Below are positions 1 through 8,756 of a stretch of DNA of 37,598 nucleotides, one piece after another (the first letter of the stretch is position 1; every line of letters starts with the position of its first letter). The DNA lies in contig NZ_ATVC01000019.1 in assembly GCF_000420525.1 (NCBI RefSeq), positions 1-37,598 of the forward strand. The letters run 5' to 3'. Made by a program: the position numbers and the translations under genes. The notes below the pieces were generated by a model. That model did no database searches. It saw nothing but the letters and a program-made list of their open reading frames with translations, and was not told where the DNA came from. The stretch is from Aquaspirillum serpens DSM 68. Lineage in GTDB: Bacteria > Pseudomonadota > Gammaproteobacteria > Burkholderiales > Aquaspirillaceae.

Positions 1-98
1 CTAAAGAGTCGTTGAAGACCACAACGTTGATAGGTCGGGTGTGGAAGCGCAGTAATGCGTTAAGCTAACCGATACTAATTGCTCGTGTGGCTTGATCC
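1..98 (+). rRNA. 23S rRNA, 3' end (partial)
   Basis: The first ~98 nt match the conserved 3' terminus of bacterial 23S rRNA, including the stretch GCTAACCGATACTAATTG and the closing GGCTTGATCC. The 5' part lies outside the window. It is followed by 5S in the usual rrn order. The exact 3' end is set by analogy and may be off by a few bases. Confidence 0.95.
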
Positions 99-158
99 TA
101 TAAGTAGCGACACTTACACAATCTAACCCAATTCTTTACTTCTTCTCACCCCTTTTTG

Positions 159-271
159 CTTGGCGGCCATAGCGAGTTGGTACCACCCCTTCCCTTCCCG
201 AACAGGACCGTGAAACGACTCAGCGCCGATGATAGTGCAGATCCCTGTGTGAAAGTAGGTCTCCGCCAAGC
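159..271 (+). rRNA. 5S rRNA
   Basis: A ~113 nt segment with terminal helix CTTGGCGG (159-166) pairing with CCGCCAAG (263-270), and the conserved internal CCCGAACAGG / GAAACGACTCAGCGCCGATG / GTGTGAAAGTAGGT blocks of 5S rRNA. It lies ~60 nt after the 23S end and is followed directly by a strong terminator, so it is the last gene of this rrn operon; no tRNA follows it. Confidence 0.95.
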
Positions 272-281
272 CCCCCATTAC

Positions 282-322
282 AAAAGCCCCTGACAATCAG
301 TTTGTCAGGGGCTTTTGGCTTT
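282..322 (+). terminator. rrn operon intrinsic terminator
   Basis: A perfect 15-bp stem (282-296 with 302-316, 5-nt loop) with GC-rich core GCCCCTGACA, an A-rich left foot and a T-rich right foot (CTTTTGGCTTTT). It lies 11 nt after 5S and ends the rRNA transcript. Confidence 0.9.
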
Positions 323-343
323 TATCCCAAAGAAAAAATAATT

Positions 344-366
344 AAGCCCCGATGTTCGGGGCTTTT
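344..366 (-). terminator. terminator of the phasin-like gene (bidirectional)
   Basis: The stem AAGCCCCGA (344-352) pairs with TCGGGGCTT (356-364) across a 3-nt loop. On the minus strand it is followed by TAATTATTTTTT, and it lies just past the stop codon of the minus-strand gene at 384. On the plus strand it also has a T tract, so it can back up the rrn terminator. Confidence 0.75.
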
Positions 367-383
367 TATATGGATGAAATAGC

Positions 384-869
384 TTAGTGATTGCGCAGAT
401 GAGAAGGTGTTTTAGGCTGTAGCATGGTTTGTGCACAGCTGGAGGCTTTTAACATGGCATTGCCAAAGCGCACACAAGAGAATTGATTGATCTGTCTAGA
501 GGCTTTCGATAGAGACTCAACGGCTGTTTCGCTAAAAACAAAGGCAGGTTTAAGCACTTCAGCTCCGCTTGGATTGGTTTCTTGTGTTAGGTAACGCAGG
601 CTACGTTGCCAATGGCTAAGCCATTTTTCAGAGAGTTGTAATAGATCATTCTGTGCACAGACATGCGCTTGTAACAAATGGTTGGAAGCTTCGATTGTGC
701 GTTCAACATTTTCTGAGATAACAGGCGGCACAGTGTCTCGATTAACTGGTTGTCTGCCTTGTAGCAAGGCGCGATACCAGTTGAACTGGGCGTCTAAGAG
801 CTGACGATGATGCCGTGAAAGCATTTCGGTGACTTCTTGTAATGCAAAAGGAAAGTCTTGTTTTTGCAT
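384..869 (-). CDS. phasin-like small helical protein
   Basis: A 161-aa protein without signal peptide or membrane segment. It is almost entirely predicted helix, with heptad-like patterns (LLQLSEKWLSHWQRSL, AVESLSKASRQINQF). The N-terminal region (FPFALQEVTEMLSRHHRQLLDAQ) and overall size resemble phasin-family proteins, which coat polyhydroxyalkanoate granules, but this is a weak composition-level resemblance and no PHA genes are nearby. A ribosome binding site (AGAGG) precedes the ATG. It has its own promoter candidate (933-960) and terminator (344-366), so it is probably monocistronic. It could equally be an unrelated helical protein; the gene call is firm and the function is not. Confidence 0.55.
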   Translation of the reverse strand: MQKQDFPFALQEVTEMLSRHHRQLLDAQFNWYRALLQGRQPVNRDTVPPVISENVERTIEASNHLLQAHVCAQNDLLQLSEKWLSHWQRSLRYLTQETNPSGAEVLKPAFVFSETAVESLSKASRQINQFSCVRFGNAMLKASSCAQTMLQPKTPSHLRNH

Positions 870-932
870 GGGACGCCTCTGTCAGGACAGGAATTGCTGT
901 TGATCATTTTGTGTGTGTCTAGCACTTAAGCT

Positions 933-960
933 AGTCTATTGCAAATTAGTTCAATGTCAA
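933..960 (-). promoter_or_regulatory. sigma70-type promoter of the phasin-like gene
   Basis: On the minus strand, TTGACA (complement of 955-960) is followed after 16 nt by TAGACT (complement of 933-938), about 65 nt before the ATG at 869. The -35 is a full consensus match and the -10 matches at 4 of 6 positions. Confidence 0.5.
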
Positions 961-990
961 CAGCAACTTGCCCTATTTAGTAAATTAACG

Positions 991-1869
991 TCATATTTTC
1001 CACACTGAAACTAATTCGGATAGTAACGCCTGCAATATTGGTTCTCCTTCGCGCTCTGCTGGATAGACAAATTGCAGATCTGCCCGTTTTTCAATATGAG
1101 GGATTAAACATAACCGCCCCTGCGCTTCAAGCGGTTTGGCCTCATCCTCACGCATTAAAGCCAATCCTACCCCCGATTCAACGACACTACAGATGGTAGG
1201 AACATGGTCGATCTCAGCTATTTTTTTCGGGGCGATATTGAGTTCACGCCATAACTCAGTGGTAAGCCTGTGTAAGCTAGACAGTTGGGAAATGCCAATC
1301 CAAGGTAATTTGCCGAGTTCTCTGGGCTGTAGGCCCTCTATGCGCGACTGCCAAGCCGCAGGTGCAACGACACGGAAGCACAATTCGGTCAAAGTGAGTG
1401 TGTTGACATTGACATACGGGTTATTGCCAATATAAAAGCCAGCATCTAATTCTTTCTTGCGAACTTTATTGAGAATTTGCCCTGTTACACCATGCTGCAG
1501 TTGGATATCAATCAATGGGTATTTCTCGGCTAATGCAGCCACCCACGGCCCGATATTGGTCATCTCTGGGGTGGTGATGGTGCCAATTAACGCTTTCCCT
1601 TTCATCTCTCCTTTTAGCATCCGCGAATGATTCATCAAATCGCGTGCTGCTGTCAGAATCGCCTGAGCCTGTGGTAATAATTCTTGCCCCACTCGCGTCA
1701 AGGTAACACCACCAGTGCTGCGCTCAAATAACGGCATCCCAAAGTCTTCTTCAAGGGCCTTAATTTGGGCGGTGACCGCTGGTTGACTTAAGTGAAGTAA
1801 TTCAGCCGCTTGGGTAAGGTGACCTTGTTGGGCCACTGTCACGAAAGTTCGTAGTTGGTAGATTTCCAC
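991..1869 (-). CDS. LysR-family transcriptional regulator
   Basis: A 292-aa protein of standard LysR length. Residues 1-60 form the winged helix-turn-helix (QLRTFVTVAQQGHLTQAAELLHLSQPAVTAQIK, LFERSTGGVTLT); from about residue 90 comes the periplasmic-binding-protein-like effector domain (GTITTPEMTNIGPW..., ending ...ALLSELVSVWKI). It is divergent from the DUF485-actP-acs operon. LysR proteins often regulate the divergent neighbour, so a role in acetate uptake control is plausible but only inferred; the effector is unknown. The intergenic region carries clustered ATCA/TGAT half-sites (2004-2062). Confidence 0.9.
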   Translation of the reverse strand: MEIYQLRTFVTVAQQGHLTQAAELLHLSQPAVTAQIKALEEDFGMPLFERSTGGVTLTRVGQELLPQAQAILTAARDLMNHSRMLKGEMKGKALIGTITTPEMTNIGPWVAALAEKYPLIDIQLQHGVTGQILNKVRKKELDAGFYIGNNPYVNVNTLTLTELCFRVVAPAAWQSRIEGLQPRELGKLPWIGISQLSSLHRLTTELWRELNIAPKKIAEIDHVPTICSVVESGVGLALMREDEAKPLEAQGRLCLIPHIEKRADLQFVYPAEREGEPILQALLSELVSVWKI

Positions 1870-2003
1870 TTTATGCGTCCCCTTGGTTTTTTGATTGTCA
1901 TTATTCTTGTAACGGAATGTTCCGCACTGTAAGCAAATCCGTCAATCTCTCTCGATTTTTTTTCACAATTTTAACCAAAGTTTATGACGGAAAATAGACC
2001 ATA

Positions 2004-2062
2004 ACATCATGATTTTTAAGTGATGTTGCTTTGCATCATTTGTCATGCTGATTTTTTGCATC
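2004..2062. promoter_or_regulatory. cluster of ATCA/TGAT half-sites upstream of actP operon
   Basis: The 294-nt gap between the LysR gene and the DUF485 gene holds a dyad ACATCA (2004-2009) - 11 nt - TGATGT (2021-2026), followed by GCATCA (2033-2038), TCATGCTGAT (2043-2052) and GCATCA (2058-2063). Dyads with ~11-nt spacing are typical of LysR sites, but the same half-site appears several times. I see no convincing -35/-10 pair. The regulator assignment is inference. Confidence 0.35.
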
Positions 2063-2163
2063 AGTAATTGCGATTAGCCAAGCGCCTTGTTCCTTTCGTA
2101 GAGTCTCCGCCGCAGTGGGCCATTTATAAGTCCACGCTTAATAATGAGAAAGTGAGGAAATGT

Positions 2164-2475
2164 ATGAACAATGAGGAAATCGTTGCTCGAGTGCAGGCTA
2201 ATCCGAAGTTTCAAGAACTTGTCCAAAAGAAAACTGGCTTTGGGTGGATGCTCTCCATCGTGATGCTGGCGATCTACTATGGCTTCATTCTGGTATTAGC
2301 TTTCAATCCTAGCGGCTTAGGTGCATCTCTGAGCGGTGGTATTACCACAGTGGGCATTCCAGTGGGTTTGGGTGTGATCATTTCAGCCTTTGTATTAACC
2401 GGAATTTATGTGCAGCGTGCAAACGGTGAGTTTGACCGCTTAACTCAAGAAGTGGTTGAGGAGGCTAGAAAGTGA
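2164..2475 (+). CDS. DUF485 inner-membrane protein (YjcH-like)
   Basis: A 103-aa protein starting [16 protein letters not shown], with two hydrophobic segments (about residues 24-46 and 58-83). This is the hallmark of the DUF485 family, which is nearly always encoded just before the acetate permease ActP. I chose the ATG at 2164 because TGAGGA lies 5 nt upstream and the family begins there; the open frame runs back to 2068 without support. Its stop overlaps the start of actP (GTGATG), implying translational coupling. The function is unproven in general; a helper role for ActP is the usual guess. Confidence 0.9.
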   Translation: MNNEEIVARVQANPKFQELVQKKTGFGWMLSIVMLAIYYGFILVLAFNPSGLGASLSGGITTVGIPVGLGVIISAFVLTGIYVQRANGEFDRLTQEVVEEARK

Positions 2476-4151
2476 TGAATCGCCGTATTCCGCAAATTTT
2501 AGGCGCCTTGGCGCTGGTGGGTCTCTCTGCCGCCGCTTTTGCTGCCGGCGCAGTTGAAGGTGAAGTGCAAAAAGCCAAGGCAACCAACTGGTCTGCCATC
2601 ATCATGTTCTTCGCTTTCGTCGGTTTTACGCTCGGTATTACTTACTGGGCAGCCCGTCGGACGCAATCCGCTTCTGACTTCTACACCGCTGGCGGTGGTA
2701 TTTCTGGTTTCCAAAACGGCTTGGCGATTGCCGGTGACTATATGTCTGCTGCGTCGTTCTTGGGTATTTCGGCGATGGTGTTCGACAAGGGCTACGATGG
2801 TTTAATTTATTCCATCGGCTTCTTGGTCGGCTGGCCTGTGATTCTGTTCTTGGTGGCAGAGCGTCTGCGTAACCTAGGTAAGTTCACTTTTGCCGACGTG
2901 GCATCCTACCGTTTGGCACAAACCCCCGTCCGTATCTTAGCCGCTACCGGTACCTTGGTTGTGGTTGCCTTATATCTGATCGCTCAGATGGTGGGTGCAG
3001 GTAAGCTGATCCAATTGCTGTTCGGTCTTGATTACGCAATTGCTGTTGTGCTTGTTGGTGTACTGATGGTGATGTACGTGATGTTCGGCGGTATGTTGGC
3101 AACCACTTGGGTGCAAATTATTAAAGCCGTCATCCTGCTGTCTGGTGCTTCCTTTATGGCACTGATGGTGCTGGTTTCGGTTGGTTTCAGCCCAGAAGCG
3201 ATGTTTGCTAAAGCCGTGGAAAACCATCCAAAAGCCACCGCCATTATGGCACCTGGTGGTCTGGTATCGAACCCAATTGATGCGATTTCCTTGGGCTTGG
3301 CGTTGATGTTTGGTACTGCTGGTTTGCCACACATCCTGATGCGTTTCTTCACTGTGGGTAACGCAAAAGAAGCACGTAAGTCGGTGTTTTTCGCAACTGG
3401 TTTCATCGGTTACTTCTACATCCTGACCTTCATCATCGGTTTCGGCGCCATCTTCTTGGTCGGTACCAACCCTAACTTCTTGGATGATGCAGGCAAGATC
3501 GTTGGTGGTAACAACATGGTTGCTGTTCACTTGGCAAAAGCTGTGGGTGGTGACTTGTTCTTAGGCTTTATCTCTGCGGTTGCTTTCGCCACGATTTTGG
3601 CGGTGGTGGCTGGTTTGGCACTGTCTGGTGCTTCTGCTGTGTCGCATGACTTGTACGCTTCGGTGATCAAGAAAGGCAAAGCTAACGAGAAAGATGAGAT
3701 GCGCGTATCCAAGATGACTACTCTGGTCTTGGGTGTGTTGTCCATCATCTTGGGTATCGCTTTCGAAAAACAAAACATCGCCTTCATGGTCGGTCTGGCG
3801 TTCTCGATTGCAGCTTCGGCTAACTTCCCTGTGTTGTTCCTTTCCATGTTCTGGAAAGGTCTGACCACTCGCGGCGCGGTGATCGGTGGCTTTATCGGTC
3901 TGACTTCTGCTGTCGTGTTGATCGTGTTTGGCCCAACTGTGTGGGTGGAAGTGTTAGGTCATGCGAAAGGTTCTGAGCTGTTCCCATACAAGAACCCAGC
4001 GCTGTTCTCCATGACTTTGGCCTTCTTCTCGACTTGGTTGTTCTCGGTGACTGACAGCTCCCGTCAGGCACAAGAAGAAAAAGGTCGCTTCGATGCTCAG
4101 TTCGTGCGCTCCATGACTGGTATCGGTGCTGCTGGTGCTTCGAAACACTAA
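2472..4151 (+). CDS. actP: cation/acetate symporter ActP
   Basis: A 559-aa member of the sodium:solute symporter (SSS) family. It starts with a signal peptide ([15 protein letters not shown], cleavage near residue 24) as ActP proteins do, followed by ~13 membrane segments. Family marks include [29 protein letters not shown] (residues ~67-95) and [12 protein letters not shown] (~283-294). It imports acetate and other short monocarboxylates with a cation and lies directly upstream of acs. The GTG at 2472 has AGGAGG 7 nt upstream; ATG at 2475 is a possible alternative start. The order DUF485-actP-acs differs from E. coli, where acs comes first. Confidence 0.95.
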   Translation: MMNRRIPQILGALALVGLSAAAFAAGAVEGEVQKAKATNWSAIIMFFAFVGFTLGITYWAARRTQSASDFYTAGGGISGFQNGLAIAGDYMSAASFLGISAMVFDKGYDGLIYSIGFLVGWPVILFLVAERLRNLGKFTFADVASYRLAQTPVRILAATGTLVVVALYLIAQMVGAGKLIQLLFGLDYAIAVVLVGVLMVMYVMFGGMLATTWVQIIKAVILLSGASFMALMVLVSVGFSPEAMFAKAVENHPKATAIMAPGGLVSNPIDAISLGLALMFGTAGLPHILMRFFTVGNAKEARKSVFFATGFIGYFYILTFIIGFGAIFLVGTNPNFLDDAGKIVGGNNMVAVHLAKAVGGDLFLGFISAVAFATILAVVAGLALSGASAVSHDLYASVIKKGKANEKDEMRVSKMTTLVLGVLSIILGIAFEKQNIAFMVGLAFSIAASANFPVLFLSMFWKGLTTRGAVIGGFIGLTSAVVLIVFGPTVWVEVLGHAKGSELFPYKNPALFSMTLAFFSTWLFSVTDSSRQAQEEKGRFDAQFVRSMTGIGAAGASKH

Positions 4152-4163
4152 TTGTTGTTCGGA

Positions 4164-4190
4164 GTTACCCTTGTCGGTGACAGGGGTAAC
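4164..4190 (+). other. actP-acs intercistronic hairpin
   Basis: GTTACCCTTGTC (4164-4175) pairs with GACAGGGGTAAC (4179-4190) in a 12-bp stem with one G-T wobble and a 3-nt loop. There is no T tract, so it is not a classical terminator. It lies 13 nt after actP and 37 nt before acs and may protect mRNA ends or set differential expression of acs. Confidence 0.6.
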
Positions 4191-4227
4191 AAACTCTAAG
4201 TATTCATCTGTTTAGGAGATGATCAAG

Positions 4228-6192
4228 ATGTCCACTATCGAATCCGTGTTGAAAGAAACTCGCACTTTCCCACCAACCGAAGAGTTCCGTCAAAAAGCAA
4301 CTGTGTCGGGCATGGAGGGTTACAACAACCTGTGTGAACAAGCCAATAACGACTACGCAGGTTTCTGGGGTAATTTGGCAAACGAGCTGATCTCTTGGAA
4401 AAAACCATTTACCCGTGTGTTGGATGACAGCAATCCACCCTTCTTCAAATGGTTCGATGATGGTGAACTGAACGTTTCCTACAACTGTATCGACCGCCAC
4501 TTGGCTGACAAAGCCGACAAAGTTGCCATCATTTTTGAAGCAGATGACGGCAAAGTGGAAAACATCACTTACCGTGAGCTGTACGAAAAAGTTTGTCAAT
4601 TTGCGAATGGTTTGAAATCCCTCGGTGTGCAAAAAGGCGACCGTGTTGTGATTTACCTGCCGATGGTGACCGAGGCTATTGTGGCGATGCAGGCATGTGC
4701 GCGTATCGGTGCAATCCACTCTGTTGTATTCGGCGGTTTCTCGGCAGGCGCTTTGCGTGATCGCGTGTTGGATACCGGCGGTAAAGTATTGATCACCGCG
4801 AACGAAAGCGTGCGCGGCGGTAAATTTGTGCCACTGAAAGCAACTGTTGACGAAGCATTAAGCTTGGGCGGTTGTGAGACAGTGGAAAAAGTGGTGGTGT
4901 TACAACGCACCCCAACTGAAGTGCCTTGGACCGAAGGCCGTGATATTGCATGGTCGGCATTGGTAGAAAACCAAGCAACCGATTGCGAACCAGAATGGAT
5001 GAACGCTGAAGATCCACTGTTCATTCTTTACACTTCCGGTTCGACTGGTAAGCCAAAAGGGATTCAACACAGCACCGGCGGTTACTTGCTGGGTGCCGTG
5101 AACAGCTTCCGCTGGATTTTTGACAGCAAGCCAAACGATGTATTCTGGTGCACCGCCGATGTGGGTTGGATTACCGGCCACAGCTATGTTGCCTATGGCC
5201 CATTGGCGTTTGGTGCAACCCAAGTGGTGTTTGAAGGTGTGCCAACTTACCCAGATGCCACTCGCTTCTGGCGCATGATTCAAGATCATAAAGTCAGCAT
5301 TTTCTATACCGCACCAACGGCGATTCGTTCCCTGATTAAACTGGGTTCGGATTTGCCAAAACAATTTGACCTTTCCTCGCTGCGCCTGTTGGGGACGGTG
5401 GGCGAGCCGATCAACCCAGAAGCTTGGATGTGGTACTACGAAGTGGTGGGCGGTAGCCGTTGCCCAATCGTGGATACTTGGTGGCAAACCGAAACCGGTA
5501 GCCACATGATTGCGCCAATGCCAGGTGCTGTGGCAACCAAACCAGGTTCTTGCACTTTGCCATTGCCGGGTATTATTGCCGACATCGTGGATGAATCAGG
5601 TGCGCCAGTTGAACCAGGTCGTGGTGGTTTCTTGGTCATCAAAAAGCCCTTCCCATCCTTAGTACGTACTATCTGGGGTGATCCAGATCGCTTTAAGAAA
5701 ACCTATTTCCCAGAAGAATTTAACGGCCAATACTACTTGGCAGGCGACTCGGCCAACCGTGACGAAAATGGTTACTTCTGGATCATGGGTCGTGTCGATG
5801 ATGTGCTGAACGTGTCTGGTCACCGCTTAGGTACCATGGAAATTGAATCGGCACTGGTGGCAAACCCACTGGTCGCAGAAGCCGCTGTCGTGGGTAAACC
5901 TCACGAAGTGAAAGGCGAAGCCGTGGTTGCCTTCGTGGTCTTGAAAGGCGCTCGCCCAACAGGTGAAGAAGCGAAGAAAATCGCTGCTGAACTGAAAAAC
6001 TGGGTGGCGCACGAAATCGGCAAGATTGCACAGCCTGATGACATCCGCTTCGGTGAGAACTTACCGAAAACCCGTTCTGGCAAAATCATGCGCCGTCTGT
6101 TGCGTTCGATTGCTAAAGGTGAAGAAATTTCTCAAGACGTTTCGACACTTGAAAACCCACAAATCCTCGATCAGCTGCAAGAGGCACAATAA
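4228..6192 (+). CDS. acs: acetyl-coenzyme A synthetase
   Basis: A 654-aa AMP-forming acetyl-CoA synthetase (acetate + ATP + CoA to acetyl-CoA + AMP + PPi), with the usual family length near 650. The ATP-binding loop [11 protein letters not shown] is near residue 267; WWQTETG and the hinge region [16 protein letters not shown] follow. The C-terminal [14 protein letters not shown] carries the conserved lysine (about residue 618) that is acetylated to switch the enzyme off in well-studied members. The start at 4228 has AGGAG 9 nt upstream; the ATG at 4219 touches the Shine-Dalgarno and is rejected. With ActP it forms a high-affinity acetate scavenging unit. Confidence 0.97.
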   Translation: MSTIESVLKETRTFPPTEEFRQKATVSGMEGYNNLCEQANNDYAGFWGNLANELISWKKPFTRVLDDSNPPFFKWFDDGELNVSYNCIDRHLADKADKVAIIFEADDGKVENITYRELYEKVCQFANGLKSLGVQKGDRVVIYLPMVTEAIVAMQACARIGAIHSVVFGGFSAGALRDRVLDTGGKVLITANESVRGGKFVPLKATVDEALSLGGCETVEKVVVLQRTPTEVPWTEGRDIAWSALVENQATDCEPEWMNAEDPLFILYTSGSTGKPKGIQHSTGGYLLGAVNSFRWIFDSKPNDVFWCTADVGWITGHSYVAYGPLAFGATQVVFEGVPTYPDATRFWRMIQDHKVSIFYTAPTAIRSLIKLGSDLPKQFDLSSLRLLGTVGEPINPEAWMWYYEVVGGSRCPIVDTWWQTETGSHMIAPMPGAVATKPGSCTLPLPGIIADIVDESGAPVEPGRGGFLVIKKPFPSLVRTIWGDPDRFKKTYFPEEFNGQYYLAGDSANRDENGYFWIMGRVDDVLNVSGHRLGTMEIESALVANPLVAEAAVVGKPHEVKGEAVVAFVVLKGARPTGEEAKKIAAELKNWVAHEIGKIAQPDDIRFGENLPKTRSGKIMRRLLRSIAKGEEISQDVSTLENPQILDQLQEAQ

Positions 6193-6250
6193 TCAACGTA
6201 TCAAATCATTCGTTGAGCACGTAACACCTGTTCTTGCATAGGTGTCATTG

Positions 6251-6283
6251 AACGGTAGTCCTGAATGGGCTACCGTTTTTTTT
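6251..6283 (+). terminator. terminator after acs
   Basis: AACGGTAG (6251-6258) pairs with CTACCGTT (6270-6277), followed by a run of eight T's. It ends the DUF485-actP-acs transcript. Confidence 0.85.
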
Positions 6284-6330
6284 GTTTGCGCTGAAAAGCG
6301 CAGTCCTGACTGAACACTAAACAGAAACGA

Positions 6331-6391
6331 TTGTCGCACATCAAAGCAGTACAATATGACGGTAACGGTTGTTGCCGCTTCCTGCTATCAT
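6331..6391 (+). promoter_or_regulatory. possible FNR/Anr-type site and extended -10 before ccoG
   Basis: TTGTC-GCAC-ATCAA (6331-6344) matches the FNR consensus TTGAT-N4-ATCAA at 8 of 10 positions. Downstream, TGCTATCAT (6383-6391) is an extended -10-like element whose expected start near 6398 would place the site around -61, a normal class I activator distance. Oxygen control of ccoG/fixG genes by FNR-type regulators is known; here it is inferred from the motif only. The rest of the 289-nt gap after acs holds the acs terminator and no gene I can support. Confidence 0.4.
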
Positions 6392-6481
6392 TTAAGAAAA
6401 AAGTGGATTGTAATACTGTCGCAGCGAAAAGCTGCACGCTCCACAACTGCCCTGTTTCGCTTACTTGTAGAAAGTACTGTC

Positions 6482-7927
6482 ATGTCTGAAAACGCTGACA
6501 AAAAAGTGATACCCATCCAACCCGTTGCTGCCGGCAAAGGGAACGATGCGCAAGAAGTCTCTTTATATGAGGCACATAAAAAAATCTATCCCCGCGCTGT
6601 TCAGGGGATTTTCAATAATTGGCGTATTGCATTAGTTATTATTACCCAATTTGTATTTTATGTTTTTCCGTGGTTAACGTGGAATGGTCGCCAAGCTGTG
6701 TTATTTGATTTGGCAGCGCGAAAATTCTATCTGTTCGGTTTAACTTTTTTTCCACAGGATTTTATTTATCTCGCTGGCTTGTTAATGTGTGCCGCATTGG
6801 GTCTATTTTTATGGACGACTATTGCTGGCCGTTTATGGTGTGGTTATTCCTGTCCACAAACGGTATATACCGAGATTTTCTTGTGGATAGAACAAGCGAT
6901 TGAAGGAGATCGCAATAAGCGGATGAAGTTGGATAAAAGTCCAATGAGTGCACGCAAGGTTGGTATTAAAACTGCTAAACACAGTGCGTGGATTTTATTC
7001 TCGCTATGGACTGGTTTTACCTTAGTTGGTTTCTTCACTCCAATTAAAGATTTATTGGCTGCGGCACAAACGTTTGATTTTGGGCCGTGGGAAACATTCT
7101 GGATTTTCTTTTATGGTGGCTTTACCTACTTGTTTGCAGGTTTTATGCGTGAACAAGTCTGTAAATATATGTGCCCCTATGCACGCTTCCAGAGTGTGAT
7201 GTTTGATGCGGATACGCTGATTATTTCTTACGACACTCAACGGGGTGAACCGCGTGGCGCGCGCAAGAAAGGGGTGGATCCAAAAGACGCCGGCTTGGGT
7301 GATTGTGTAAACTGCGGTGTGTGTGTGCAAGTGTGTCCTACCGGCATCGATATTCGTAACGGCTTACAATATGAATGTATTGGCTGTGCCGCCTGTATTG
7401 ATGCCTGTGATGAAATCATGGACAAAGTTGGCTATTCCCGTGGTTTGATTCGTTACACCACAGAAAATGCCCTAGAAGGTAAATACCCAGAAAGCCAGAT
7501 GTGGTCACGTTTGAAACGGCCACGGGTGATGATGTATGGTCTGGTGTTGTTGGTGGTGTTGGTCGCAGGGACAACCTCGTTTGTGATGCGCCAGCCTTTG
7601 AAAGTGGATGTATTGCGTGACCGTGCTTCTTTAGTTCGACAAACGGACGATGGCTTATTAGAAAATACCTATAGCCTGCGGTTAATGAACACTTCAGAAG
7701 AAACCCAGAAACTTGCTATCACTGTCTCTGGTCTACCAGGGATCACATTGGATGGTGGTAAGGTCGAAGTGGATCTCAAACCGACCGGTAATGAATCGAT
7801 TGTGGTGCGTGTACACGTCGATCCTGAACAAGCGCCAAAAGGCAGCCATCCTATCCAGTTCCACATCCGTTCTCTTGATGAGAGTGGTGTGAACTTAACC
7901 GAAAAATCGAGTTTTATTGGAGAGTAA
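6482..7927 (+). CDS. ccoG: cytochrome c oxidase accessory protein CcoG (FixG/RdxA)
   Basis: A 481-aa membrane iron-sulfur protein needed for assembly of cbb3 cytochrome oxidase, where it is thought to help reduce copper for the CuB site. After the N-terminal tail there is a first membrane segment (NWRIALVIITQFVFYVFPWL), then WCGYSCPQTVYTEIFLWIE, a typical CcoG signature. A double [4Fe-4S] ferredoxin module with the CxxCxxCxxxCP and CxxCxxCxxxC patterns sits at about residues 274-309. A further membrane helix (MMYGLVLLVVLVAGTTSFV) and a C-terminal Ig-like domain follow. I chose MSENADKK as start on family grounds; the open frame extends upstream to 6356. The Shine-Dalgarno is weak. It is followed 3 nt later by fixH. 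Confidence 0.93.
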   Translation: MSENADKKVIPIQPVAAGKGNDAQEVSLYEAHKKIYPRAVQGIFNNWRIALVIITQFVFYVFPWLTWNGRQAVLFDLAARKFYLFGLTFFPQDFIYLAGLLMCAALGLFLWTTIAGRLWCGYSCPQTVYTEIFLWIEQAIEGDRNKRMKLDKSPMSARKVGIKTAKHSAWILFSLWTGFTLVGFFTPIKDLLAAAQTFDFGPWETFWIFFYGGFTYLFAGFMREQVCKYMCPYARFQSVMFDADTLIISYDTQRGEPRGARKKGVDPKDAGLGDCVNCGVCVQVCPTGIDIRNGLQYECIGCAACIDACDEIMDKVGYSRGLIRYTTENALEGKYPESQMWSRLKRPRVMMYGLVLLVVLVAGTTSFVMRQPLKVDVLRDRASLVRQTDDGLLENTYSLRLMNTSEETQKLAITVSGLPGITLDGGKVEVDLKPTGNESIVVRVHVDPEQAPKGSHPIQFHIRSLDESGVNLTEKSSFIGE

Positions 7928-7929
7928 GT

Positions 7930-8484
7930 ATGATCACCCCCCCCGCTTCTGGTTCGTCTTCTTTGCCTTGGTATCGGCAAGGGTGGCCTTGGTTGTTGAT
8001 TCTTGGGCCAGCTGTGGTGGTGGTGGCGGGGGTGATTACGTTTTGGTTGGCTGCCAGTACCGACGATACCGTGGTAAACGACGATTACTACAAACGCGGT
8101 AAAGAAATTCACCTCGATCATAAACGCGATGTGTTGGCGTTGAAACAAGGTTTAAGCGCGCAAGTGATGGTCAGTGAAGACAATGCTGCGGTGCGGGTGT
8201 TGTTAAAAGGGGGTGAGGCGTTTGTGTTCCCTGATCAGCTTCACCTTTCCTTGGCGCACCCCACCTTGGCCGATCGTGATATTCATGCCGTATTGCAACA
8301 TCAAGGCGGCGGAATTTATCAAGCTCGTTTACAACTGGCCTCTGCTGCTCATTGGTATGTGCAACTGCAAGACCCAAAACAAGGGTGGCGTTTGCATAAT
8401 GAGTGGAAACTTGACGAAGGCCACGCTTTCTCGATGGCGCCACCAAACGATATTCCAGTGACCGAAGGCAGTGCAGCGCAATAA
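7930..8484 (+). CDS. fixH: FixH family protein
   Basis: A 184-aa protein with a single N-terminal transmembrane helix (WLLILGPAVVVVAGVITFWLA, residues ~21-42) followed by VVNDDYYKRGKEI, a signature of FixH, and an extracytoplasmic beta-rich domain ending near EWKL. FixH/CcoH is an assembly subunit of cbb3 oxidase. GGAG lies just upstream and the gene is 2 nt after ccoG, so they are co-transcribed. The usual next genes ccoI (copper ATPase) and ccoS are absent here: a terminator follows at once. Confidence 0.88.
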   Translation: MITPPASGSSSLPWYRQGWPWLLILGPAVVVVAGVITFWLAASTDDTVVNDDYYKRGKEIHLDHKRDVLALKQGLSAQVMVSEDNAAVRVLLKGGEAFVFPDQLHLSLAHPTLADRDIHAVLQHQGGGIYQARLQLASAAHWYVQLQDPKQGWRLHNEWKLDEGHAFSMAPPNDIPVTEGSAAQ

Positions 8485-8509
8485 GTCCAGCCTCTAAGCC
8501 GCTGTCAAA

Positions 8510-8549
8510 CAAGCGCGTGGGTTAGCTAACCTGCGCGCTTGCTTTTTTG
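8510..8549 (+). terminator. terminator after fixH
   Basis: CAAGCGCG (8510-8517) pairs with CGCGCTTG (8534-8541), with an inner GGTTAGCTAACC palindrome extending the stem, followed by CTTTTTTG. Confidence 0.88.
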
Positions 8550-8569
8550 TTGCATGGCAGCGTACACTG

Positions 8570-8750
8570 CCGCCGTCTTTGGGGGAGTAGCTAATTCAGC
8601 CATTTTGGTTGAATGTGCGCGTCAACATACTTGATCCACTCGATCATGGCGCTCACTGCGGCATCCGCATTGCAAGACCTAATGACCTTGTGCCTGCTCC
8701 GTTGGGGTTGCAGCAGCACAGGTCATTTGGTGCGAGCAACCCCAAGGAGT
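8570..8750 (+). promoter_or_regulatory. yybP-ykoY class manganese riboswitch
   Basis: The leader carries conserved blocks of the yybP-ykoY aptamer: GGGGAGTAGCTAATTCAGCC (8582-8601), GTCAACATACTTGATC (8621-8636) and GCAAGACC (8672-8679). P1 can form from GTCTT (8575-8579) and AAGAC (8674-8678). The expression platform has a long hairpin (AATGACC ... GGTCATT, 8681-8727). A competing pair joins GGGGTTG (8704-8710) and CAACCCC (8737-8743), which ends right beside the Shine-Dalgarno AAGGAG (8744-8749). The class senses Mn2+ in known cases and usually turns on exporters at high Mn, matching the gene behind it. The aptamer call rests on motif recognition, not on a covariance search. Confidence 0.9.
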
Positions 8751-8756
8751 CTATAG

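Noticed and set aside
272-383. tRNA genes after 5S
   Set aside because: The space holds only two terminator hairpins; no cloverleaf or CCA end is visible.
2970-3530. 186-aa open frame antisense to actP
   Set aside because: It is a shadow of the actP reading frame: His/Gln/Asn-rich composition typical of reverse-complemented membrane protein codons, no ribosome binding site, no family resemblance.
4900-5505. 201-aa open frame antisense to acs
   Set aside because: It lies wholly inside acs with no Shine-Dalgarno or recognisable domain; shadow frame.
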